Assembly: GCA_039566865.1 (NCBI GenBank)
Contig: CM076943.1
Location: 43,470,663-43,534,662 of the forward strand
Source of the DNA: Aurelia coerulea
Lineage: Eukaryota > Cnidaria > Scyphozoa > Semaeostomeae > Ulmaridae
Direction: 5' to 3'
DNA: 64,000 nucleotides
Of this stretch, positions 31,214 through 41,397 are shown one piece after another (the stretch's first letter is position 1; each line of letters begins with the position of its first letter). A program made the translations under genes and the position numbers. The notes beneath the pieces are model-generated. The model had not been told where the DNA came from and did no database searches. It was given only the letters and a program-made list of their open reading frames with translations.

Positions 31214-34200
31214 GTGGAAGATTGCCTTGCTGATCTTTGTTTATGTTCAAGCTGTACAGCGTCTCGACTTACAGTAGTGATGACAAGTCCAGATCAAAAT
31301 GTTTCTGGGCCCAGTGCTTCTCCTGAAGGAAATGGAGCAACATCTTCGTTTATATCTAACGTGCCATTACCCCCAAGATTACATTTAGGAGGCAATTTAT
31401 CAGAGAATTGGAAACAGTGGAAACAAATATATGATGCCTATGAAACCGTTACGAATTTGAAGTCTAAACCTGATAATTTTCGAGTTGCTGCTTTCATCAC
31501 CTGTATAGGACCGGAAGCTCTCAGTATACACAATTCACTTCCGTACGAGGATGAGGGTGAACGTCAAAACATTGAGAGAATTTTTGAATTATGGAATACT
31601 TACTGCATTGGTGAAACAAATGTAATTTACGAACGCTATAAATTCAATAATCGTAATCAAGAACCTACAGAATCAATTGAAACTTATGCTGCTTCTTTAC
31701 GTGCCCTCGCAGCAACTTGTGCGTTTGGAGCTCTTAATGATGAGCTGATACGTGACCGAATTGTTTGTGGAATTCATAATAATGCTGTGCGACGTAAGCT
31801 GCTGCAGGAACCAAAATTATCATTATCTAGATGCATCGATTTATGCAGGGCAACAGAAACAACTACCGCTCAAGTAAAAGCAATGGCAGGCCAAGCTGAT
31901 AATCATGATCTTATGGCAAATTATGTTAGGAAACAAAACATCCCAAGAAGAGCCACTGGAGACACCAGAGCTTTTATATCAGATTGCAAATTTTGTGGAC
32001 GTAGCCATAGAAAAAACAAAGATTATTGCCCAGCCTATGGTAAATTTTGTTCTGGTTGTGGTAAGAGAAACCATTTTGTTGAAAAATGCAGCGTGCAGAA
32101 CTCACCAGGTAAGAGAGATACATTTTCTAAAGCCAAGATACATGCAGTGAAAGAAGAAACCACTTCTAGTGATGAAGAAATTCTTATTGTTGAAATTTCA
32201 TCCCAAAACAATTTGGAAATCAATGCTGTGTCCCACTTTCCTCCTAAGAATAAAATCTTTGCCTCTATGATTATACAAGGCAGGCAAATTTCCTTCCAAC
32301 TTGACTCAGGTGCTACCTGTAATGTTCTTCCAGAACATTTTGTTCCTTCAGGCACAATTGTTGAAAAATCTGATCACTCTTTGCGCCTGTACAGTAAAGC
32401 TCTTTTACCCATAAATGGCATTTGTAAGCTTAAGGTAGTAAACCCCAAGACCCAGACTGAGTACACGGTCAGATTTATTATTGTGAAAGGGGATTATGTA
32501 CCATTATCAGGAGCTAATGCTGCGCAAAAGATGGGCCTATTGACTGTAAATTATGATAATATTTTTCATTCAAATATAGACAATTTTAGCTCTAATAGCA
32601 TTGCTTCACACAGCCCATGTCAACAAGCACAACAACATGCTGTCCCAGAAACAGTTTTGTCAGCCACCGCAGATGCTCCACTCAGTGCAGCAGATATAGA
32701 GAACCACTTTGGATCTGTCTTTGAAGGACTTGGTCATATGCCCGGCAAGTTGCACTTAGACGTTGATGAATCACAAACCCCTGTTGTCATGCCACCCCGC
32801 AGAGTCCCCATCGCTCTCAAAGCAAAGCTCAAGGCTGAGTTGGAAAGGTTGGAAGATCTTCATGTCATTCAGAAAGTTACAGGCCCAACAGATTGGGTAT
32901 CAAACCTTGTCATTGCAGAAAAGCCAAATGGGAAACTGAGGTTATGCATCGATCCACAACACCTCAACAAAGCACTGAAACGAAGCCATTACCCTTTACC
33001 GCTCATTGACGACGTGTTGCCAGAGCTAGAAGATGTCAAGGTATTCAGCAAAATTGACCTGAAGGAAGGGTATCTTCAAATAGAGCTCGATGACGAATCA
33101 AGCATGCTTACAACGTTCCAAACACCATGGGGGCGTTGGAGGTACCTCAGGATGCCCTTTGGGATAAAACCAGCCTCAGAGCATTTCCAGCACAGATTTG
33201 ATCAGTGCATTGAAGGCCTATCTGGCGTATATGCAGTCGCTGATGATGCACTCATTACCGGAAGAGGGGAAACATACGAAGAAGCTGTTAAAAACCATGA
33301 TGAGAACATGCTAGCACTTTTGAAACGATGCCAAGAAAAGAACATCAAGCTGAACAAAGACAAATTCAAGTTTAAATGCAATGAAGTTTCCTTCATTGGT
33401 CACACCCTAACACAGAACGGTCTGAAGATAGACCCCGCCAAAGTGGAAGCCATCACAAAGATGGACAAACCTCAAGATGTTGCAGGCGTACAAAGGTTCA
33501 TTGGCATGGTAAAGTACCTGGCCAAGTTTCTCCCCAGACTGTCAGAAGTATGCGAACTTCTGAGAAGTTTGACCCACAAAGATACACCATGGGTATGGGG
33601 AAAAGCTCACGAAAAAGCATTCACAGACATACAAAAAGCAATATGCGAGGCACCAGTTCTAAAGTATTTTGACCATACAGTAGCAACAGAAGGCCAAGGT
33701 GACGCATCATCGAAGGGGCTTGGTTTTGTGCTCATGCAAGAGGGGCGTCCAGTCTCCTATGCAAGCAGAGCACTCACCCCTGCAGAGCAAAATTACAGCC
33801 AAATAGAGAAAGAGCTGCTTGCACAAGTATTTGGAGTAGAACATCATCATACCTACGTATATGGCAGAGAGATCACACTTTGGACAGATCACAAACCACT
33901 TGTCTCAATCATCAGCAAGCCACTCGCATCTGCTCCAAAGAGACTGCAAAGACTATTGTTAAGATTGCAGTCCTACGATGTTAAAATCTGCTATAAACCT
34001 GGCAAAGAAATGGTTCTAGCAGATACACTCTCTCGAGCATACCTACCGACAAGTGAGAGACAGAAGTCAGAAACTGAAGAAGAAGTCGAAACTATCCATA
34101 TGATAAATCATCTCCCAATATCTGAGCCACAGCTGAAAGAAATCCAAAGAGAAACCAGATGTGACAATACTTTGCAATCACTGAAGGCAACGATTTTGAA

Positions 34201-34261
34201 TGGATGGCCAGAAAGCAAAGAGACCCTCCCTCAATGCATTCATCCATACTTCTCAGTTTGA
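31214..34261 (+). CDS. gag-pol polyprotein (gag, protease, RT, RNase H)
   Basis: This is a 1015-residue fused polyprotein. The gag region (about 50-250) carries LGGNLSENWKQWKQIYDAYE, typical of K02A2.6-like Gypsy elements. Two zinc knuckles span 258-292 (CKFCGRSHRKNKDYC, then CSGCGKRNHFVEKC). Protease is at about 345-445 with LDSGATCNVLP (Asp364). RT covers about 545-735, with IDLKEGYLQ and a variant catalytic box VADDAL (677-678) instead of Y-x-DD. RNase H is at about 820-935 (GDASSKGLG, SQIEKELLA, WTDHKPL). The start could also be the Met at residue 23 (MTSPDQN). The frame ends in UGA at 34259-34261, and the integrase continues in the same frame, so this stop is probably a lesion. Confidence 0.9.
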   Translation: MEDCLADLCLCSSCTASRLTVVMTSPDQNVSGPSASPEGNGATSSFISNVPLPPRLHLGGNLSENWKQWKQIYDAYETVTNLKSKPDNFRVAAFITCIGPEALSIHNSLPYEDEGERQNIERIFELWNTYCIGETNVIYERYKFNNRNQEPTESIETYAASLRALAATCAFGALNDELIRDRIVCGIHNNAVRRKLLQEPKLSLSRCIDLCRATETTTAQVKAMAGQADNHDLMANYVRKQNIPRRATGDTRAFISDCKFCGRSHRKNKDYCPAYGKFCSGCGKRNHFVEKCSVQNSPGKRDTFSKAKIHAVKEETTSSDEEILIVEISSQNNLEINAVSHFPPKNKIFASMIIQGRQISFQLDSGATCNVLPEHFVPSGTIVEKSDHSLRLYSKALLPINGICKLKVVNPKTQTEYTVRFIIVKGDYVPLSGANAAQKMGLLTVNYDNIFHSNIDNFSSNSIASHSPCQQAQQHAVPETVLSATADAPLSAADIENHFGSVFEGLGHMPGKLHLDVDESQTPVVMPPRRVPIALKAKLKAELERLEDLHVIQKVTGPTDWVSNLVIAEKPNGKLRLCIDPQHLNKALKRSHYPLPLIDDVLPELEDVKVFSKIDLKEGYLQIELDDESSMLTTFQTPWGRWRYLRMPFGIKPASEHFQHRFDQCIEGLSGVYAVADDALITGRGETYEEAVKNHDENMLALLKRCQEKNIKLNKDKFKFKCNEVSFIGHTLTQNGLKIDPAKVEAITKMDKPQDVAGVQRFIGMVKYLAKFLPRLSEVCELLRSLTHKDTPWVWGKAHEKAFTDIQKAICEAPVLKYFDHTVATEGQGDASSKGLGFVLMQEGRPVSYASRALTPAEQNYSQIEKELLAQVFGVEHHHTYVYGREITLWTDHKPLVSIISKPLASAPKRLQRLLLRLQSYDVKICYKPGKEMVLADTLSRAYLPTSERQKSETEEEVETIHMINHLPISEPQLKEIQRETRCDNTLQSLKATILNGWPESKETLPQCIHPYFSV

Positions 34262-35519
34262 GATGAGCTAGCAACACAAGATGACGTAATATTCAAGGGT
34301 CAGCGAGCAGTTATTCCAGAGACACTACGCCAAAAGATTCGAGAGAAACTGCACGTGGCACACACGGGAATACAGAGTTGCCTCAGAAGAGCAAGAGAAG
34401 CAGTCTATTGGCCTGGCATGAACAAAGATCTGACCGACTTCATTTCAAAATGTGAAATATGTAACATATTTCAAAACGACCAGGCCAAAGAACCCCTCAT
34501 TCCCCGTGAAATCCCAAGCCACCCCTGGCAAATCATTGCTGCCGACATTATCACAGTCAACAACAACGACTTCCTCTGTACTGTGGATTGCTACTCCAAC
34601 TACTTCGATAGATCGTCTATTCTACAAAACTGCTGGGGAAGTTAAGAAGAAGCTCAAGAGACACTTCTCTACGCATGGCATACCAGATAAGTTCATGAGT
34701 GACAATGTACCATTCTCTTCCAAAGAATTCCATGATTTTGCAAAGGAATATGAATTTACCACCGAGCCAAGCTCGCCAGGGTATGCTCAAAGCAATGGCA
34801 AAGCAGAAAATGCGGTCAAAACTGCAAAGATTCTGATGAAAAAAGCAGCTGAATCTGGCAATGATTTCTATCTTGTGCTGCTTGAATGGCGAAACACGCC
34901 CTCTGAGGGGATGGACAGCTCTCCTTCCCAGCGTATTTTCAGCAGAAGAGCCAAAACTCTGCTTCCCATGTCCAAGAAGCTCCTCAAACCAAAGGTAGTC
35001 ACAGGTGTTCAAGAAAAACTTCGTCAGAGGAAAGAGATACAGTCAAAGTATTATAACAGAGGCACAAAGGAGCTGAGCACATTAAGGAAGGATGATGTGG
35101 TTCGGATCAAACCAAGCAATAATGACAGAACAGGCCGCTGGACCAAAGGCTGTGTCACAGAGCAAGTTGGTGTAGGATCTTATAATGTAAAAACAGAAGA
35201 TGGAAAGATCTTTAGACGAAATCGAAAGTTTCTACGCCATACCAAAGAGCCATTCAACGCTGATGAAGAAGATTCAATCGTTTTCCCAAGAAGAGAACAA
35301 GGAGCGATGACTCAACCTCTTAAGGACCACCAACCGGAAGTGGAGCCATTGGATCCACAAGAGGCACCTCACTTACGACCTGATGATGTTGACGCAGAGA
35401 CAGCCGCCAACGGACCTGCTGAGACAAGAATTGATCACAGGCAATTGGACTTTTACCAACCAGTAACGACAAGAAGTGGCAGAAGAGTAATTCGGCCTGA
35501 CTACCTTGCTGGACACTAA
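34262..35519 (+). pseudogene. integrase, frameshifted
   Basis: It continues the pol frame after the UGA. The HHCC domain is present (HVAHTGIQSCLRRAREAVYWP, then CEICNIFQ). The first catalytic Asp is in IIAADIITV, after which the frame is lost at about 34605-34640. The rest is read in another frame up to 35519, with Asp in FMSDNVPFSS and Glu in GKAENAVKTAK. A C-terminal basic region and the closing TTRSGRRVIRPDY follow. All three catalytic residues survive at the DNA level, but no single frame spans them. Confidence 0.85.
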
Positions 35520-35595
35520 TGATTAACAAACTTTAAAGACAATTAATTTCTCTTTATATTACAGTTCCTTTGTTTGTTTTTTGTTGGAGGAAAGG

Positions 35596-35735
35596 TGTAA
35601 CATTATTAGCCTCGTTTGGGTGTTCGGTTGGGCATGCGCCCTTGTTGTTGTTGGTTTGGAGCACGAGACTGAGAAAATGGAGAACTTATGAAATGAAACT
35701 TGTTTGTTTATATTTACTTGCTGGAAACCTTTACA
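35596..35735 (+). repeat. 3' LTR, K02A2.6-type Gypsy
   Basis: It is preceded by the purine tract ggaggaaagg (35586-35595). It is the same length as the 5' LTR, with three differences, and is followed by the AATAT duplication. Confidence 0.9.
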
Positions 35736-35740
35736 AATAT

Positions 35741-36343
35741 AATATTGCTCAAATTCTATCAAGGCTCTCATTGATTTATACACTGTGCCTTAAGAAATTG
35801 CTCAGGCCAAAAGGCTTACGTCTTCCTCCGAAAGTTCCCCCCGTGACAGATTCACCACACACCCACTGACAAATCGTCCCTTTAGTCTCCCATTCTCCAA
35901 AACAACCAGCTTCGTTTCCAACCAGCTCCGCATTGATAAGGAGCTTATGAGTATATATATATTTGGATCTTTCTATTGCTTGTTTTGTTAGTTCACACGT
36001 TTTTTTCTTTCTAGCTTCCGCGAGACGGACACCGCCGCCGACTTTAGCAGCTCTTTACTCTGCGCTTTCTTTGATCTTCCCATTGCCGCCTTTGGCTACA
36101 CCCCTATTTGCACCTTTAATGACTTATTGTAATAATCAGGATCCCGCTCAGGCTATTGTTTTTATATTGTATTGTTATTTCAAGATTTATATGTATGCTC
36201 CATCTAATTTGGAAAGCTATTACCGATGAAGGCTTGCGCCGCAACGTTTACTAGAATGTGTTTTTCTTGACTACATATATTTATATATATATATAATATG
36301 TATATTTATCATGAGTGGGCTACCACAATTGGAGAATTAAAAT
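35741..36343. other. gene-free stretch with a hammerhead-like motif
   Basis: No supported gene. At 36223-36245 the plus strand reads ccgatgaaggcttgcgccgcaac, a degenerate hammerhead-type core. The phrase ctagaatgtgtttttcttga occurs at about 36249 and again at about 36609, bracketing the SINE-bearing segment. Confidence 0.45.
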
Positions 36344-36418
36344 GTGCCCCTGCCTGGGATCGAACCCAGGGTCTTCGTGTCAAAAGTTTCTCCAACATTT
36401 CACTGCGCCACTCAAGCG
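36344..36418 (-). repeat. tRNA-derived SINE head
   Basis: On the minus strand, TGGCGCAGTG (A-box-like) and GGGTTCGATCCC (B box, 36356-36367) sit at tRNA-like spacing, with a closed T-arm stem (cctGGGTTCGATCCCagg). The acceptor ends do not pair, so this is not a functional tRNA gene. The surrounding sequence contains inverted copies of ctccaacatttca. Confidence 0.6.
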
Positions 36419-36498
36419 CAATGAAATGTTGGAGAAATCTGAAGTCATTCAGATCCCTGGGTCTTACACCACGACAGAAGCCATTTTTTTGTTTTTTC

Positions 36499-36526
36499 GT
36501 GTTTCGGCATTAAGCCTTCATCAGAG
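36499..36526 (-). ncRNA. hammerhead-ribozyme-like core
   Basis: The minus strand reads CTGATGAAGGCTTAATGCC then GAAAC, which is CUGAUGA, a GGC/GCC stem II and GAAA. I could not close a standard stem III with a cleavage site, so activity is doubtful. Similar cores are known in Penelope-like and other retroelements. Confidence 0.35.
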
Positions 36527-36869
36527 ATTTATCATGGGTGGGCTACCCATGATAAATATATTTCACCGTGTCAGCTGATGCCGAATGATATACCGTATAC
36601 TAGAATGACTAGAATGTGTTTTTCTTGACTACATATATATATATATATTGGCAATAAAGAAACAATAGAATTGATAATATAAGTGCGGATGAAGAACGAA
36701 CCGAGAAATAGACAAAAATTTGATGTTTTTTAGCACACTAATATGCAATACATACGTATATACAGAGTTAACTAATCAAAATCGAATACGTAACGGAAAC
36801 AAATTAAATATTTTTATAAATTTTAATTGCACTGGCAAGATTAAGTAAAAACTTTCGTAAAACAGGCAA

Positions 36870-37740
36870 CGCTTTATAATTACGCATATGACAATACACT
36901 TGCCTATTTTTCTAAGATCATGCCCGATCTTGTTAATATTTTGGAAAAAGAAACCGGAGTTGCCTTATCATGGCTAGAAAAAAAATGAAATGATTGCCAA
37001 CCCTGAAAACTTCCATGCTATACTGTTTAAGAAAGACTGGACAGATACCAGCGGAGAACAAATTAACATTATTGGGAGAATGATAAAATCTGAGGAGACC
37101 GTGAAACTTCTAGGCGTTACGTTGGATTATAAACTTGATCTCGATCCACGCATTTCGAATCTTTGCAAAAAAGCTGCCACGCAATTGAATGTTCTTAAAA
37201 GATTAAAGACTTTTATTGGCTCTAAAGAGAAAAAGATTCTTGTTCAGAGCTTTGTATATTCTAATTTCAATTACTGTCCCTTGGTATGGTATTTTTCATC
37301 TTCGATATGATTACAGAAAATTGAACAGTTACAAGAACGTGCTTTAAGATTTCTCTATAATAATCATATCAGTTCGTACAACGAGTTGCTCTTGAAGTCA
37401 GATAAATGCACGATGCTTATTGCTCATCAAAGAACCCTTTGCATTGAGCTATTCAAAACAGTGAAACAGTTAAATCCACCTTGTATGCAGAACATATTTA
37501 GATTACGGTCTTCAAATTATTCATTAAGAAATCCAAAGAACTTAGCCCATGTTAGGCCTAATCAAACAACATTTGGGTCCAACAGTCTAATGTCTATTGG
37601 CCCACAGATTTGGAATGGCCTACCAAACGAGCTGAAATCTGCAGATAATTTTAAAAATTTTAAGAATCTAATAAAACAATGGGACGGACCGACTTGTAAA
37701 TGTAGTGCCTGTCAGTGCCTGCCTGTCAGTGCAATTTAAT
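36870..37740 (+). pseudogene. LINE reverse transcriptase relic (CR1/jockey-like)
   Basis: This is the C-terminal half of a non-LTR retrotransposon polyprotein in three frame pieces. At about 36872-36990 the palm motif reads NYAYDNTLAYFSK, where active relatives have YADD, so the second catalytic position region is altered. A frameshift leads to 36990-37310 (VKLLGVTLDYKLDLDPRI, then SFVYSNFNYCPLVW). A UGA at about 37308-37310 precedes the tail at 37311-37739 (ERALRFLYNN, then SIGPQIWNGLPNELK). It is clearly dead, and the 5' part of the element is absent. Confidence 0.8.
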
Positions 37741-37813
37741 GAAAATTAAAGTGTTTGGGTGGACGTGATTCAAGGTGTGCACGTGATGTGGGTGCAGATG
37801 TGCATTCCTACTA

Positions 37814-38580
37814 CATGGCCTTGTTGGGGATACATGGTACTCCCCGTATTGTTTTTCAGCTTTGTTTTTTTGGGTCAACTTGACAGCCAATCAGCACGGG
37901 GACTATGAACACATGCGCTGTGGATATAATTCAATCATTCAAATATTTGCAGCCGTTGCGAAGAAAGTTGCAGTGACAGCAAACTGTCGGGGAAGATTCG
38001 CAGCTCGATATATGGGAAACTTAGCTTATATTTTATCAATTCTTAACTGCAGTTATGTTTGATATATGCCTACAAGAAGCTGCAAACAAAGATTTCATGA
38101 TGGACCTTTCTGGAAACTTGGCACAAGTAAATGTTGAACGGTTTTGGTCTTGCGTTGATAAATTGGCCTAGGCAAAACAAGATAGCGGCAGCGCTCTGTG
38201 CTATTTCGACAACATTTAAAGGAGGCCATTTGAAACAAACCAAGCAAAGCTAAGTAAGTTAGCATATGAATATCATTTCTTAGCCAGATGAATACATTCC
38301 TTTGCCAAGCTTTCATGAAGCGCTGTCGCCAGTGATTCTGAATGAAAACTTTTCAGTGTTCTCTCATCAAAAATTACTTGTTCTGTAGCGGATGTGGTTT
38401 CGTTTCAATGTCTGACTTCCGGTTGCCTGTCGAATGACTAAAAGTTCGTGATGAAAATAGTGGCAATACGTAATCGAATAAGCAAAAATTTACACACTAC
38501 GCATGCGTTCATAGTCCCCGAGAGGATATCCACGTCCTCGTCAACTTGAGCTTGCACGTATCCCCAACAAGGCCCTGGTG
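37814..38580. repeat. diverged fold-back repeat
   Basis: ggccttgttggggatac near 37817 and cggggactatgaacacatgcg near 37897 recur inverted near 38557-38575 and 38500-38523. The arms are diverged. There is no coding content. Confidence 0.4.
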
Positions 38581-38589
38581 CTAGGCACA

Positions 38590-38776
38590 TAGACTTATGA
38601 CGATGAGTCCCTCGTATCCCTGCGTTACCTTGCTCACAGGGACTCATAATGTAACCAGTATATTTGGCCTAATAGGGTCAGGTTTTTCAGAGAAATTATA
38701 TGAGTCTCTGTTGACCGAGGTGCCATTTTGAAATCAAAGAGCACAGGGAAACAAGAGACTCACTGTCATAAGTCTA
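38590..38776. mobile_element. small fold-back element, TAGACTTATGAC ends
   Basis: tagacttatgac at 38590 is matched by the inverted gtcataagtcta ending at 38776. An inner atgagtccc / gggactcat hairpin lies at about 38603-38647. Confidence 0.45.
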
Positions 38777-38879
38777 AGGCACATATACGGCGTTCTGGCC
38801 GCTTGGGCCAGAAACTTCGTGCCGATCTAATTTTTGAAGGCGGAGTTTTCCTATTATTTTGGTGCTGTCCACCCAATTG

Positions 38880-39845
38880 TTTATCAATTTTGTTTTAGAT
38901 TGTGCCGCAGGCGTGACGTATACCACGCCTGCGTCGCATTTGGCTTGAATATTATTTGTGCTCTGGTTACATTGTTGCTGCTGGTTGTTGGTTTTCGTTG
39001 TTGTGTTGGTTGTTGTTGTTGCTGTGGCTACTGATGGTTGGCTGCTGCTGCTGGCCCTCTGATTCTCTGCGCATCAGAAATGAGAAACATCGGGGATAAG
39101 GAAAAGAAACAAATCAGAAATAAGAAACAAAGGAGAACATTGAAAAAATATCGAAACTGATTCGAATGCTGATTCTTGCTTTACGTCATTGAAACATCAG
39201 AGATGTAATGAAGAACTAAAAAATGCCACATTGTATAAATTCTGGTACTGTTTACCATTTTACTACATCTCACCCTCAAATACAGTGGCGGAAATTCTGC
39301 TTTTTGAATGGAGGGGCAAGGACCGTCAATTTTCCGAGTCTAGGAAATGCTTTTCTTTTCAGGTGTTTTGCTGGAAGACCGGACATACTAGGCTCCTTAA
39401 ATGTGCTAAGAGAATATGTATATCAGATTTCAAAACTATTTATATTCAGCAGTTGATAGAAAGAGCCAAGAATGTATTCTGAAGGTAGGTCCAACAGCTG
39501 CAAGGACTCTGGGAGCGAGCCCCCCAGGAAAATTCTTGATGACACGCCCTATACATTTGCTAAGAATGCCTTTCACGGCCCTATGTTTGCCAGTTCTGAA
39601 TTGGGATTTTGACAATTTTGTAACTTTTTTCATGGAGCAGCATCCCCCAGGAACGTTTTTGAATAAAAATAATTGATTTTGGCTCAGGAGATCCCTTGGA
39701 TCCCTTGTGCGCCAGTGCCAAATCTGAATATTTGACGACTTGAATAACCACTTCTAAAAAAATTTGCACAAAGAACCCCTACTCTGTCTTGGAACACTTT
39801 TGACGCTTTTGACGCTTTTGGATACATGCTTACTTAAGCAGTATG
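38880..39845. other. gene-free stretch, GTT-rich
   Basis: A perfect short hairpin (cgcaggcgtg ... cacgcctgcg) lies at about 38905-38932. It is followed by GTT/GCT-rich low-complexity sequence to about 39050. An unpaired hAT-like cagtggcgga lies near 39284. No gene is supported. Confidence 0.4.
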
Positions 39846-39847
39846 TA

Positions 39848-40592
39848 CAGGGTGTCCCAGAAAATTTTTTCGACGTTTGATTAAATATTAAAAGTTAATA
39901 ATAAAAAATACAGGTTTCTGGTTAGACAACCCTGTTCCTAAGATTTTAAATAGATATTTGACGCCAGAATCTTGCGAATACGCTAAGAATTCACGGAGTT
40001 TTGGAGTTCAAGTTTGTGTGAAAGCTGAAACAAGACGCCCTTAACTGAACTGTTTTTCACGAAGACGTCCCAAAATCGATGTAAAAGAAAACTGTGTAAT
40101 GTAAAAACGCTTGCTGATGTCAGAGCAAACCAAATATGACATAAAGAGTAATTCAATTCTTGTAACCGTTACCAAAATCTATTTAAGAATGCGAGGATCC
40201 AAAAACATGGAATGAAAACTTAATCGATGAGAGACGGGGCAAATCCAAATTGTGCTCAACAGGATTCCTCCAAGCATCCATAACTTTGATTGAATGTTAG
40301 CGAAAGCCAATTTATCGAAAGTTCTTTTTCAACTCCATTTGATTTAGTTTGAATAGGCGAGATGCTATTTTCACAAAATATGCAATTTAGGGGCGTCTGA
40401 TTTCAGCTTTTGCAAAAATTTAAACTTCTAAGGCTTGTAACTTCTTGAATATTTAGCCGTTTTTCTAGCTTCTTGTGTCTAAAATCAATTTAAAATCTCA
40501 GCAATATGATTATTTTACCATGGAATCTATTCATTTTTTCGCTATTGTTTAATATTTAATCAAACGTCGAACAATCTCTTTGGGACACCCTG
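39848..40592. mobile_element. TA-flanked MITE, CAGGGTGTCCCA ends
   Basis: Inverted ends CAGGGTGTCCCA... and ...TGGGACACCCTG, with TA on both sides (39846-39847, 40593-40594). The subterminal tttgattaaatatt is also inverted near 40552-40566. At 745 bp it has no transposase. A related single end lies near 41430-41472. Confidence 0.65.
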
Positions 40593-40625
40593 TACGTATG
40601 TATGTATCAGTTGCCACGTCAATTA

Positions 40626-41397
40626 GAAAGGTAATAATTGTAGAATTCCTTACCCATTAGTTGACCAGTTCTCTAATTTGCATCCCTGTTGATCAATTTG
40701 AATGAACAAGATCAGTAAACGTTCGTTTCTTTGCAGTATCTTTCTCGACTCTGTTCAGTTAAGCCCCCCACGAGGTCGAACTGTTGTTGTAACTGTAAAA
40801 GTTTGTCAACCCTCTCCTTCGTAGCGACGTAAAAGGGAAATCGCAGGGGAGGAAGATCTTTTTTTCTTGAAAAACTTTTACAGCTACAACAGCAGTTCGA
40901 ACTCGTGAGGGCCTAACTGAACAGAGTCAAGAAAGATACTGCAAAGAAACGAACGTTTACTGATCTTGTTCACTCAAATTGATCAACAGGGATGCAGATT
41001 AGAGAACTGGTCAACTAATGAGTAAGAAATTCTACAATTATTTTGTGTGAACAAGATCAGAAAACGTTCGTTTCTTTGCAGTATCTTTCTCGACTCTGTT
41101 TAGTTAGGCCCCCCACGAGGTCGACTTGTTGCTGTAACTGTAAAAGTTTCGTCAAGCCTCTCCCTCGTAGCGACGTAAAAGGGAAAGCGCAGGGGAGGAA
41201 GATCTTTTTTTCTTGAAAAACTTTTACAGTTACAACAGCGCAGTTCGAACTCGTGGGGGCCTAACTGAACAGAGTCAAGAAAGATACTGCAAAGAAACGA
41301 ACGTTTACTGATCTTGTTCACTCAAATTGATCAATAGGGATGCAAATTAGAGAACTGGTCAACTAATGGGTAAGGAATTCTACAATTATTACCTTTC
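40626..41397. repeat. compound palindrome, duplicated hairpin unit
   Basis: A unit of about 400 bp folds on itself (gaacaagatcagtaaacg inverted near 40955, with ctgttcagtt and gaagatctttttttcttg landmarks). It is followed by a second partial unit (41041-41397) in direct orientation. The outermost gaaaggtaataattgtag at 40626 matches the inverted end at 41397. Confidence 0.55.

Larger units (their letters stand above)
31031..35740 (+). mobile_element. nearly complete Gypsy retrotransposon (K02A2.6 type)
   Basis: Two 140-bp LTRs differ at three positions. The 5-bp duplication AATAT flanks them at 31031-31035 and 35736-35740. A TGG-initial primer site follows the 5' LTR and a purine tract precedes the 3' LTR. 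One long gag-pol frame is followed by integrase. Only two lesions are visible: UGA at 34259-34261 and one frameshift at about 34605-34640. Fragments of the same family lie at 42786-44345. Confidence 0.9.

Noticed and set aside
35963..36229. 88-residue plus-strand frame
   Set aside because: No recognisable domain, and the region lies between repeats. There is nothing to support a gene.
36344..36418. Functional tRNA gene on the minus strand
   Set aside because: A- and B-box-like motifs are present but the acceptor stem does not pair. A SINE head is the better reading.
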